This document shows, one piece after another, positions 50,529 to 57,566 of a DNA stretch of 64,000 nt. Every line of letters begins with the position of its first letter. The first letter of the stretch is position 1. The notes under the pieces are model-generated. The model was not told where the DNA came from. It saw only the letters and a program-made list of their open reading frames with translations, and did not search any database. The DNA comes from Brenneria nigrifluens DSM 30175 = ATCC 13028 (GTDB lineage Bacteria > Pseudomonadota > Gammaproteobacteria > Enterobacterales > Enterobacteriaceae), in contig NZ_CP034036.1 in assembly GCF_005484965.1 (NCBI RefSeq), positions 1-64,000 on the forward strand, read 5' to 3'. The position numbers and the translations under genes are program-made.

Positions 50529-50556
50529 TAATAAAAGGTATTACTTTTTATTACCT
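50529..50556. promoter_or_regulatory. Candidate autoregulatory site of the toxin-antitoxin pair
   Basis: GTAATA-AAAGG-TATTAC is a perfect 6-bp inverted repeat, and a further ATTACC follows after TTTTT. It lies 22-50 bp upstream of the antitoxin gene, the usual position of a ribbon-helix-helix antitoxin operator. Confidence 0.55.
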
Positions 50557-50578
50557 AGAATGACACTGTGGGGTTAAC

Positions 50579-50842
50579 ATGGCAGTCTCCGTAAAACTTG
50601 ATACCCAACTTGAGGAAAGGCTTGCACGCTTGGCGGCTAAGCGCAAGAGAACAAAACACTATCTGATGAAGCAAGCTATTGTTTCCTATGTTGATACAGA
50701 AGAACAGAAAGAACATTTACGCCAGCAGGCACAGTCTTCCTATGCAAATTACCTCAACACAGGCAATCATTTAACGGGTAAAGAAGTCGTTGATTTTCTG
50801 CGGAGTGGCAAAAGCGGGGATCTTCCTGAATGCCACAAGTGA
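50579..50842 (+). CDS. ParD/RelB-like ribbon-helix-helix antitoxin
   Basis: The 87-residue protein starts MAVSVKLDTQLEERLARLAAKRKRTKHYLMKQAIVSYV, a ribbon-helix-helix DNA-binding domain, with a C-terminal tail (KEVVDFLRSGKSGDLP) for toxin binding. It overlaps the downstream toxin gene by 13 bp, the typical arrangement. It should both neutralise the toxin and repress the operon. Confidence 0.85.
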   Translation: MAVSVKLDTQLEERLARLAAKRKRTKHYLMKQAIVSYVDTEEQKEHLRQQAQSSYANYLNTGNHLTGKEVVDFLRSGKSGDLPECHK

Positions 50843-51135
50843 TCGTTACGGAAAAGGCTCGGCAAGGTATTAATCGCTGTCTGGCCTTCCTCGAAAATAA
50901 TTCCGCAGGCTACGTCATTAACGATGTTAAAAACGCCATCGCTGACAGTCTGGACAACCTTGAAAAAGGGCTGGGTACTGGTTTCATCTCTGATGAAGAA
51001 GAGGAAGATGATTTTTTATACGAAGTGATTATACCTTATGGTGATTCGGGCTATGAATACTGTTATTTCATTGATGCTCTGGGACGCTATATTGCAGTCG
51101 GTTTTAAGCACCAAAAGGAAAATGATTATTACTGA
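50830..51135 (+). CDS. ParE/RelE-superfamily toxin
   Basis: The 101-residue protein has the RelE/ParE fold pattern: an N-terminal helical pair (VIVTEKARQGINRCLAFLENNS) and C-terminal strands with GRYIAVGFKHQKENDYY. Such toxins cut ribosome-bound mRNA or poison gyrase. The DEEEEDDFLYEV stretch is unusually acidic. It is encoded as the second gene of the pair and lies next to decayed insertion sequences. Confidence 0.78.
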   Translation: MPQVIVTEKARQGINRCLAFLENNSAGYVINDVKNAIADSLDNLEKGLGTGFISDEEEEDDFLYEVIIPYGDSGYEYCYFIDALGRYIAVGFKHQKENDYY

Positions 51136-51153
51136 ATCCCAACCGTTAAAACA

Positions 51154-51278
51154 TGATCCTACCCAGCATATATGGACACGCAACTAAGTGAGTAAACTCA
51201 TTACCAGAAGAGGTCCACATGACAAAATCAGTATCAATCAGCAAGAAGCTGCGTAAACAGCACACACCCAAACTTTGA
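51154..51278 (+). mobile_element. Left-end remnant of an IS3-like element
   Basis: TGATCCTACCCAGCA...GGACACGC and AACTAAGTGAGTAAACTC match the left end of IS3. ATG 51219 then opens a 19-codon frame, MTKSVSISKKLRKQHTPKL, which matches the N-terminus of IS3 OrfA (MTKTVSTSKKPRKQHSPEF) before a stop. The rest of the element is gone. Confidence 0.75.
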
Positions 51279-51358
51279 CAGGGAATAACTTAAAATTGAT
51301 TGGTTTATCAATATCTTATGGTAATTTCCCCATTTTTAACGGGGGTCAATAAGTAGAG

Positions 51359-51482
51359 TTATGCAGCACGTAACACATGCTGCTTTGGGGTATATCCGCC
51401 CAACGCCATATTCGGCCTTTCGTGATTATAAAACCACTGCCATTCTGTTGCGTATCGTTGTAATTCGTCCAGTGATGAAAAT
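51359..51482 (-). pseudogene. 3' remnant of an IS3-family OrfB transposase
   Basis: On the minus strand this reads ...LDELQRYATEWQWFYNHERPN then MALGGYTPKQHVLRAA-stop, the C-terminus of IS51/IS407-group transposases. The upstream catalytic part is missing, so it is a dead fragment. Confidence 0.78.
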
Positions 51483-51649
51483 ATATATATGGCCCTAGCC
51501 AGTCATAACGTAAGCGTTAACCGAGCGCCGTGTTGACGCTGTTCAGGCAGGTAGAGCCACGTTCCACGGCAGAATAGCGTCCACTAAATTTGGTGGACAC
51601 TATCCTGTCAGATATTTCGAGTTCGGAAAGGCGGCACTGGCTTGACGCT

Positions 51650-51725
51650 TACGTCATAACGCGGCGGTTCACGTCTTCCAGCTCTTTCAGGCGGGTCATA
51701 AGGGAGGCATCCATTCCGCCAACAA
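51650..51725 (-). pseudogene. Remnant of an IS3-family OrfA
   Basis: On the minus strand this reads GGMDASLMTRLKELEDVNRR, typical of OrfA of IS407/IS51-like elements before the ENRRLKKM motif, and then stops (VMT-stop). It is colinear with the OrfB remnant at 51359-51482, so the two may derive from one element whose middle has decayed. Confidence 0.65.
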
Positions 51726-51740
51726 GGGAGGAGAATAGGC

Positions 51741-52097
51741 TTAAAGCTGATTGTGGGGCGCGGTGGCGCTCTGCGAAATGACGGTTTGGTTCTGCTGTTC
51801 GCTGTGTGATATGCGATCGTGCGTTGAGACGGCGTTTTTATCCCGGCCGGCACGGTAGTAGTCATAGGGCAATAACAGGGTATCCGCCACGGCGGAAAAG
51901 GGCAGATCGATGACCGCCAGCGGCATCATCACCCAACTGGTGTCGTCGTCGCGTAACATATCCATACTGGCGCGCGTACCGGGATAGTAGCCCTGATTGG
52001 CTCCGGTGTGCGTCATTACGCTGGAACAACCGCTGATGGCCGTCACCACGATGCCGGTGATGATGAAAGAAAATAAAGCACTTTTCAGTATGGTCAT
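51741..52097 (-). CDS. yidQ: Lipoprotein YidQ (DUF1375)
   Basis: The protein resembles E. coli YidQ (GYYPGTRASMDMLRDDDTSWVMMPLAVIDLPFSAVADTLLLPYDYYR). A lipobox ending in AISGC indicates an outer-membrane or inner-membrane lipoprotein. ATG 52097 (118 residues) follows GGATGGAAAGT; an earlier in-frame ATG at 52106 would add three residues. In E. coli it adjoins yidR. Here 10 kb of accessory DNA separates them. Confidence 0.85.
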   Translation of the reverse strand: MTILKSALFSFIITGIVVTAISGCSSVMTHTGANQGYYPGTRASMDMLRDDDTSWVMMPLAVIDLPFSAVADTLLLPYDYYRAGRDKNAVSTHDRISHSEQQNQTVISQSATAPHNQL

Positions 52098-52277
52098 ACT
52101 TTCCATCCATTAGGGTGAACGCACCTCGACCCATTTTATATCTCATGGCGCCGGATAAGCGCAATTCCGTTGTTTACGCTGCGGTATGCTTTATATCGCA
52201 CAATTTAAGTGTATGTGATAACACGCGTTTCATCGGTGAATTTTGCGTGAAAAGCGCTAATTTTTCTTTCCGGCCTA

Positions 52278-52304
52278 TTGAAAGTCTGCGCGGTGCTACC
52301 ATAT
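52278..52304 (+). promoter_or_regulatory. Candidate sigma-32 heat-shock promoter of ibpA
   Basis: A -35-like TTGAAA (52278-52283) and CCATAT (52299-52304) are 15 bp apart, close to the heat-shock consensus CTTGAAA and CCCCATNT. The start of transcription would be about 105 nt upstream of ibpA. Confidence 0.6.
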
Positions 52305-52310
52305 TGATGA

Positions 52311-52417
52311 TAAGCCTGGGGAAAAAGATATGCCGTAAGGGTATCGATCCGGGCCGTGGACCTGTCCCACGGGAAGGTTAATGTGAATACCTCGCTGAAT
52401 CCTTAGGAGGCTGTTTT
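52311..52417 (+). promoter_or_regulatory. ibpA leader, probable ROSE-type RNA thermometer
   Basis: The roughly 107-nt leader has a hairpin CCGTGG/CCACGG (near 52355-52372) and a final one in which CCTC (near 52390) can pair with the ribosome-binding site GGAGG just before the ATG. E. coli ibpA carries a temperature-sensing ROSE element with similar layout. The assignment here is by position and pairing. Confidence 0.55.
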
Positions 52418-52831
52418 ATGCGTAACCCTGACTTTTCACCCCTTTATCGCTCCGCTATCGGTTTTGATCGCCTGTTCAATCTGCTGGAAACCGGCCAGAG
52501 CCAAAGCAACGGCGGCTACCCCCCGTATAACGTCGAGCTGGTGGACGAGAACCAATACCGTATCGCCATCGCCGTCGCCGGTTTCTCCGAACAGGAACTG
52601 GATATTACCGCGCACGATAACCTGTTGATCGTAAAAGGGGCGCACGTCGGTGAGCCGGCTGCCCGCAACTATTTATATCAGGGTATCGCCGAGCGTAATT
52701 TTGAGCGCAAGTTCCAGTTGGCCGAACATATTCAGATTAAAGGCGCCAATCTGGAAAACGGTTTGTTGTATATCGATCTGCAGCGCATCGTGCCGGAAAC
52801 CATGAAGCCGCGCCGCATCGAAATTAAATAA
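52418..52831 (+). CDS. ibpA: Small heat-shock protein IbpA
   Basis: IbpA binds aggregating proteins and keeps them refoldable. The 137-residue alpha-crystallin protein starts MRNPDFSPLYRSAIGFDRLFN and contains the crystallin domain (YPPYNVELVDENQYRIAIAVAGF; ...ENGLLYIDLQRIVPE) and ends KPRRIEIK. It is followed 147 bp later by ibpB. Confidence 0.97.
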   Translation: MRNPDFSPLYRSAIGFDRLFNLLETGQSQSNGGYPPYNVELVDENQYRIAIAVAGFSEQELDITAHDNLLIVKGAHVGEPAARNYLYQGIAERNFERKFQLAEHIQIKGANLENGLLYIDLQRIVPETMKPRRIEIK

Positions 52832-52978
52832 CCGGTATCAGCGTCCGCGGTGATTCATTACCCGAGTAATGCAAGAGCCGGATTAACCTATCACACCTCG
52901 TCCGCCGCATGGGGACGAACCCGGAGGCGTTGCCGCCGCCGGGAGAGATTGTCTCGCTTCACAGAAGGAGTAAACAGT

Positions 52979-53434
52979 ATGCGTAACTATGATTTATCAC
53001 CACTACTGCGTCAGTGGATCGGTTTCGACAAATTAGCCAGTTCGATGCAGGGGAGCCAGGAATCTATCGAGTTTCCTCCCTATAATATCGAGAAAAAAGA
53101 CGATAACCACTATCGCATCACGCTGGCGTTGGCGGGTTTCCAGCAAAGCGAACTGGATATTGAAGTAGAGGGTCCGCGCCTGACGGTGAAAGGCACCCCG
53201 ACGCCGTCGGACAGAAAAGTGGAATATCTGCATCAGGGGCTGGTGTTCAAGCCGTTTTCCCTGAGCTTTACGCTGGCGGAACATCTGCATGTCTCTGCGG
53301 CGCAGTTTGAACATGGGTTGCTGCATATCGATCTGGTGCGCGAAGTGCCGGAAGCGTTGCAGCCGCAGCGGATTGCCATTGGCAATAGTAGCCGTCCGGC
53401 GTTAGACCAGCCGTCCGTTGAAGATAAGTCGTAA
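52979..53434 (+). CDS. ibpB: Small heat-shock protein IbpB
   Basis: The 151-residue partner of IbpA starts MRNYDLSPLLRQWIGFDKLASS and has an alpha-crystallin domain (FPPYNIEKKDDNHYRITLALAGFQQ; LLHIDLVREVPEALQPQRI). ATG 52979 follows GAAGGAG. The sequence upstream is not coding; a hairpin GAGA-TTG-TCTC and CTTC/GAAG pairing at the ribosome-binding site hint at thermal control as in E. coli. Confidence 0.96.
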   Translation: MRNYDLSPLLRQWIGFDKLASSMQGSQESIEFPPYNIEKKDDNHYRITLALAGFQQSELDIEVEGPRLTVKGTPTPSDRKVEYLHQGLVFKPFSLSFTLAEHLHVSAAQFEHGLLHIDLVREVPEALQPQRIAIGNSSRPALDQPSVEDKS

Positions 53435-53446
53435 TTTCCGCTTGAA

Positions 53447-53518
53447 CGACCCCCTCCCAGCCTCCCCCTTCGCAGGGGGAGGAGCTAAACACCCTCCTCT
53501 GCGAAGGGTTGGGGTAGG
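53447..53518. repeat. Intact copy of the GC-rich repeat
   Basis: CCCCCTCCCAGCCTCCCCC, then TTCGCAGGGGGAGG, then ACCCTCCTCTGCGAAGGG and TTGGGGTAGG. This is the uninterrupted relative of the repeat split by the 481-bp element at 22.66 kb. It forms a CCCCC/GGGGG hairpin and lies between ibpB and yidE. Confidence 0.8.
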
Positions 53519-53545
53519 CCACAAAGGTTTGCCCGCAACCTCAAA

Positions 53546-53672
53546 CGTTCCCGGAAGTTTTTTGTGGCGGGCTATCCCTGCCCGCCACCCTGACGGGCCA
53601 ACGCTTTGCGTTGTTGAAAAACGCTCCCGACGTTTTTCTCTCCCGGAAGTTTTTTGTGCTGCCCGCCACGTT
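53546..53672. repeat. Dispersed GC hairpin repeat, copies 2a and 2b
   Basis: GGAAGTTTTTTGTGGCGGG starts a copy of the family seen at 8.7 and 55.5 kb, including AAAAACGCTCCCGACG. A truncated tandem unit (GGAAGTTTTTTGTGCTGCCC) follows at about 53645. It lies upstream of yidE and is not coding. Confidence 0.8.
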
Positions 53673-53782
53673 TCCTGCCTTGCCGTTCTGCCAGAATCAA
53701 TAACAGTAAATGCTTATGCGCAATCGAATAGCCTGTTTTTACTTTTTTCTCAAAAAGATACGTCCGTACAAGGATACCGGGT

Positions 53783-55441
53783 ATGAGTGATATCGCGCTA
53801 ACCGTTAGTATGCTGGCGCTGGTGGCGGTTCTGGGATTATGGATCGGCAACTGGCGGATTTACGGCGTAGGGTTAGGGATCGGCGGGGTCTTGTTTGGCG
53901 GGATCATCGTCGGGCATTTCGCCCAGCGCTATCAGTTCGAGCTGAATAGCGACATGCTGCATTTTATTCAGGAATTCGGGTTAATTCTGTTTGTTTATAC
54001 CATCGGCATTCAGGTCGGGCCGGGTTTTTTCTCTTCGCTGCGGGTTTCCGGTCTGCGCCTCAACGGCTTTGCGATTCTGACGGTCCTCCTCGGCTGCGTG
54101 GCGACCGTTATCATCCATAAGGCTTTCGATGTTCCTTTGCCGATTATTCTGGGGATTTTTTCCGGCGCCGTCACCAACACGCCCTCGCTGGGGGCCGCTC
54201 AGCAAATCCTGACCGATCTCGGCTCCGGCGCCACGCTGGTCAATCAGATGGGAATGGGCTACGCCATGGCGTATCCGTTGGGCATCTGCGGCATTTTGCT
54301 GGTGATGTGGCTGATGCGCGTGTTGTTCCGCGTGGCGATTGATGCGGAGGCTAAACAGTTTGAGAGCAGCAATGGCACGCATCATGAACCATTGCATACT
54401 ATGAATGTGTCGGTCAGCAACGCCAACCTGCAAGGGCTGGCGATTCAGGACGTGCCGATTCTGAACCGTGATGCCGTGGTATGCTCCCGCCTGAAGCGCG
54501 GCGATGAGCTGATGGTGCCTTCCCCGGCGACCATTATTCAGCTGGGAGACTATTTGCATCTGGTTGGCGCGAAAAGCGATCTGCAACAGGCGCGGCTGGT
54601 GATCGGTAATGAAGTGGATACCTCGCTGTCGACCCGCGGTACCGAGTTGCACGTTGAGCGGGTGGTGGTGACCAATGAGAAGGTGCTGGGGCGCAAGATC
54701 CGCGAGCTGAATCTGAAGCAAAATTACGATGTAGTGATTTCCCGCCTTAACCGCGCCGGCGTCGAACTGATCGCCGGCAACAATGCCAGCCTGCAATTCG
54801 GCGATATTCTCAATCTGGTCGGGCGGAAAACGGCGATTGACGCAGTCGCCGATATTGTGGGGAATGCGCAACAGAAGCTCCAGCAGGTACAAATGCTGCC
54901 GGTGTTTATCGGCATCGGCCTCGGAGTATTGCTGGGATCTATCCCGTTGTTTATCCCTGGTTTTCCGGTAGCCTTGCGGCTAGGGCTGGCCGGAGGACCG
55001 CTGGTGGTAGCCTTGATTCTGGGGCGTATCGGCGGTATCGGCAAACTCTATTGGTTTATGCCCCCCAGCGCCAACCTCGCCTTGCGAGAGCTGGGTATTG
55101 TGCTATTTCTGTCGGTTGTCGGGCTGAAGTCGGGCGGCGATTTTATGGCAACGCTGTTGCATGGCGACGGCATATGGTGGATTGGCTACGGCGCATTAAT
55201 CACCATTGTTCCGTTGTTGATTGTCGGGGTGCTGGCGCGCACCGTCGGCAAAATGAATTATCTGACGCTGTGCGGGATGTTGTCCGGGTCAATGACGGAT
55301 CCTCCGGCGCTGGCGTTCGCCAATGGGCTGCACCCCACCAGCGGCGCGGCGGCGTTGTCTTATGCCACGGTGTATCCGTTGGCGATGTTTCTGCGCATTA
55401 TATCGCCGCAGCTGCTGGCGGTGCTGTTTTGGACGATGTGA
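53783..55441 (+). CDS. yidE: YidE, AspT/YbjL-family transporter
   Basis: The 552-residue integral membrane protein belongs to the aspartate-alanine exchanger-like family. It has an N-terminal membrane half with NTPSLGAAQQIL, two central RCK/TrkA-C domains (about residues 205-370), and a C-terminal membrane half with GMLSGSMTDPPALAFANG. The physiological substrate is unknown. In E. coli yidE follows ibpB as here. Confidence 0.95.
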   Translation: MSDIALTVSMLALVAVLGLWIGNWRIYGVGLGIGGVLFGGIIVGHFAQRYQFELNSDMLHFIQEFGLILFVYTIGIQVGPGFFSSLRVSGLRLNGFAILTVLLGCVATVIIHKAFDVPLPIILGIFSGAVTNTPSLGAAQQILTDLGSGATLVNQMGMGYAMAYPLGICGILLVMWLMRVLFRVAIDAEAKQFESSNGTHHEPLHTMNVSVSNANLQGLAIQDVPILNRDAVVCSRLKRGDELMVPSPATIIQLGDYLHLVGAKSDLQQARLVIGNEVDTSLSTRGTELHVERVVVTNEKVLGRKIRELNLKQNYDVVISRLNRAGVELIAGNNASLQFGDILNLVGRKTAIDAVADIVGNAQQKLQQVQMLPVFIGIGLGVLLGSIPLFIPGFPVALRLGLAGGPLVVALILGRIGGIGKLYWFMPPSANLALRELGIVLFLSVVGLKSGGDFMATLLHGDGIWWIGYGALITIVPLLIVGVLARTVGKMNYLTLCGMLSGSMTDPPALAFANGLHPTSGAAALSYATVYPLAMFLRIISPQLLAVLFWTM

Positions 55442-55455
55442 AACCTTTCCTTAAT

Positions 55456-55540
55456 TATTTTTATGGCGGGCGTCCTGCCCGCCACCTTTCAGGCCGTCGC
55501 AAGCGACGTTGAAAAACGCTCCCGGCGTTTTTTTATGGCG
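55456..55540. repeat. Dispersed GC hairpin repeat, copy 3
   Basis: ATGGCGGGCGTCCTGCCCGCC, then CAGGCCGTCGCAAGCGACG and AAAAACGCTCCCGGCGTTTTTTT. About 62 bp, from CCTGCCCGCC to the seven-T run, are identical to the copy near 8.7 kb. The right end reads ATGGCG, as if a further unit began. Confidence 0.85.
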
Positions 55541-56005
55541 ATGAATAGCAAGGGAAATCGACATAAAAATATATTCATTATTGTCGGCGTGGTAATTTTA
55601 TTATCCTTGTAAATACTAAGGTTTTATATTTTATTTACCGAAAATCGACCAGGTTAATTTTATGTTCTTTAATTGTTGTGTGATATTGGTTTTAAGATAG
55701 AATAATCTTTCAATGAAATTAATAGCATGATAATTAACTTAATAAACCGCTTTGGTAACTAAAGTAACCCTGATTGCACGGTGCTTTATAATACTATATT
55801 TCCATTAGTTACTTGATTTTATAGGGCGAGAAAACTCCCTGACCCCTTTTTCTCGCCTTTTTTTCTGCTGATGTTTCCTGTTGCGCTAGTTAATGCCGTA
55901 TTAACCTGCAGGGTGATGAAGGAAGAATAACGAAACGCCAACTCCTCCGCTCGGGACATCCGTTGTAACTTAACGAATTCCGTTTTAATAAAGAGTGGTG
56001 TAGTT
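55541..56005 (+). promoter_or_regulatory. AT-rich leader upstream of the DASS transporter with terminator hairpin
   Basis: The 465-bp gap is AT-rich with no ORF. A TATAAT (55787-55792) could drive a short transcript starting near 55799. At 55825-55857 the perfect 10-bp stem GGCGAGAAAA/TTTTCTCGCC is followed by seven T, a strong intrinsic terminator, yet it lies 140 bp before the transporter gene. It may end a small RNA or act as an attenuator. Confidence 0.6.
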
Positions 56006-57418
56006 ATGTCTGCGAATAGTAGCAGGTTGTTAAAGCTTCTGATTATAGTTTGTATTGCCGGCGGGTTGTGGCTGCTCCCGGTTCCTGCCGGCGTTAAACC
56101 CGATGCCTGGCACCTGATGGCGATTTTTATTGCCACGGTGGTCGGCCTGATCCTTTCCCCTTACCCTTTGGGCGCGATGGCGATGTTCAGCCTGACGTCG
56201 GTCGCCATACTGGGGTTATTATCGATTAAAGAAGTACTGACCGGTTTCAGCGATCCGACTATCTGGATGATCGCCTGCGCCTTCTTTATTTCCCGTGGCT
56301 TTATTAAAACCGGTTTTGGCCGGCGTATCGGTTTGCTGTTTATCAGCAAGCTGGGCAACAGCTCGCTGGGGCTGGCTTACGGGCTGGTGTTCACCGACCT
56401 GCTGTTTGCCCCGGCCATGCCTTCAACGTCGGCGCGCTGCGGCGGTATTATTACTCCGCTGTTCCGCTCTATTTCCGAAGCTTATGACTCTACGCCGGAA
56501 AAGGGCACGCAACGGCGCATCGGCGCCTTTCTGGTACAGTCCATTTTCCAGTGCAACGCCGTGACTTCCGCCATGTTTATGACCTCCATGGCCGGTAACC
56601 CGATGGTGGCTAAACTGGCTTCCCAGTTCGGTATTCATATCAGTTGGACCGACTGGGCGCTGGCAACGCTGCTGCCCGGTTTCCTCTCTCTGGCTTTGAT
56701 CCCCTATCTGATTTACCGCTTCTATCCGCCGGAACTGAAAAAAACGTCGGAAATGCGCGCCATTGCGGTGGAGCGTCTGCGTGAAATGGGGGCGATGAGC
56801 CGCAATGAATGGATCGTCCTGGGGGTATTCCTGGGGCTGGTGACGTTCTGGGTGCTGGGGTCGACGCTGAATATCGACGCGACGCTGACGGCGCTGGCTG
56901 GTCTGAGCGTGCTGCTGCTGAGCCGGGCGCTGACCTGGGACGACGTGGTCAGTGAAAAAGAAGCCTGGCATACCGTGGTCTGGTTCGCCGTGCTGATGAC
57001 GCTGGCGGGTCAGTTGAACAAGATGGGCCTGATTGCCTGGCTTGGCGGGCTGGCGGGCGACGCCGTGAGCGGTATGCATTGGTTGCCGATGCTCGGTCTG
57101 CTGTTGCTGGTTTACTACTATAGCCACTATCTGATGGCGAGCGCGATTGCCCATATCAGCGCGATGTATGCGATTTTCGTGTCGATTGCCCTGGCGGCGG
57201 GCGCGCCTCCGATGTTGACGGTGCTGGTGTTCGGTTTCTTCAGTAATCTGTTTATGTCCACCACCCATTACTCCAGCGGTCCGGCGCCGATTCTTTTCGG
57301 CTGCGGTTATATGCCGTTGAGCACCTGGTGGAAGATTGGCTTCCTGGTGGGGCTGGTGGTGATACCGATCTGGCTGGGCGTGGGCGGCATGTGGTGGAAA
57401 CTGCTCGGTTTCTGGTAA
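56006..57418 (+). CDS. DASS-family di/tricarboxylate transporter (CitT-like)
   Basis: The 470-residue membrane protein of the divalent anion:sodium symporter family has SIFQCNAVTSAMFMTSMAGNP and the C-terminal NLFMSTTHYSSGPAPILFG motif, which line the SNT-like substrate sites. CitT/TtdT-type members exchange citrate, tartrate or 2-oxoglutarate for succinate. It lies just upstream of dcuSR, so it is probably a DcuSR target. The exact substrate is not fixed. Confidence 0.9.
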   Translation: MSANSSRLLKLLIIVCIAGGLWLLPVPAGVKPDAWHLMAIFIATVVGLILSPYPLGAMAMFSLTSVAILGLLSIKEVLTGFSDPTIWMIACAFFISRGFIKTGFGRRIGLLFISKLGNSSLGLAYGLVFTDLLFAPAMPSTSARCGGIITPLFRSISEAYDSTPEKGTQRRIGAFLVQSIFQCNAVTSAMFMTSMAGNPMVAKLASQFGIHISWTDWALATLLPGFLSLALIPYLIYRFYPPELKKTSEMRAIAVERLREMGAMSRNEWIVLGVFLGLVTFWVLGSTLNIDATLTALAGLSVLLLSRALTWDDVVSEKEAWHTVVWFAVLMTLAGQLNKMGLIAWLGGLAGDAVSGMHWLPMLGLLLLVYYYSHYLMASAIAHISAMYAIFVSIALAAGAPPMLTVLVFGFFSNLFMSTTHYSSGPAPILFGCGYMPLSTWWKIGFLVGLVVIPIWLGVGGMWWKLLGFW

Positions 57419-57457
57419 GGCCGCAACGACCCTTATCTTTAACATCGTCCTGATACG

Positions 57458-57497
57458 GCGCTCTCCGTCACCCGGTGGTGGAGAGCGCTTTGTGTTT
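57458..57497 (+). terminator. Terminator between the transporter and dcuS
   Basis: A perfect 9-bp stem, GCGCTCTCC with GGAGAGCGC, is followed by TTTGTGTTT. It separates the transporter from dcuS, so dcuSR should have its own promoter. Confidence 0.78.
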
Positions 57498-57566
57498 ACC
57501 CGGCACGCGAAAAGCGATGAAACAGTATAAGATAACGGTGTAATGATGGTTATTCCGGAGAGCGGC

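Noticed and set aside
53447..53518. CRISPR-like repeat
   Set aside because: The blocks form inverted C-rich/G-rich hairpins, not regularly spaced direct repeats with spacers.
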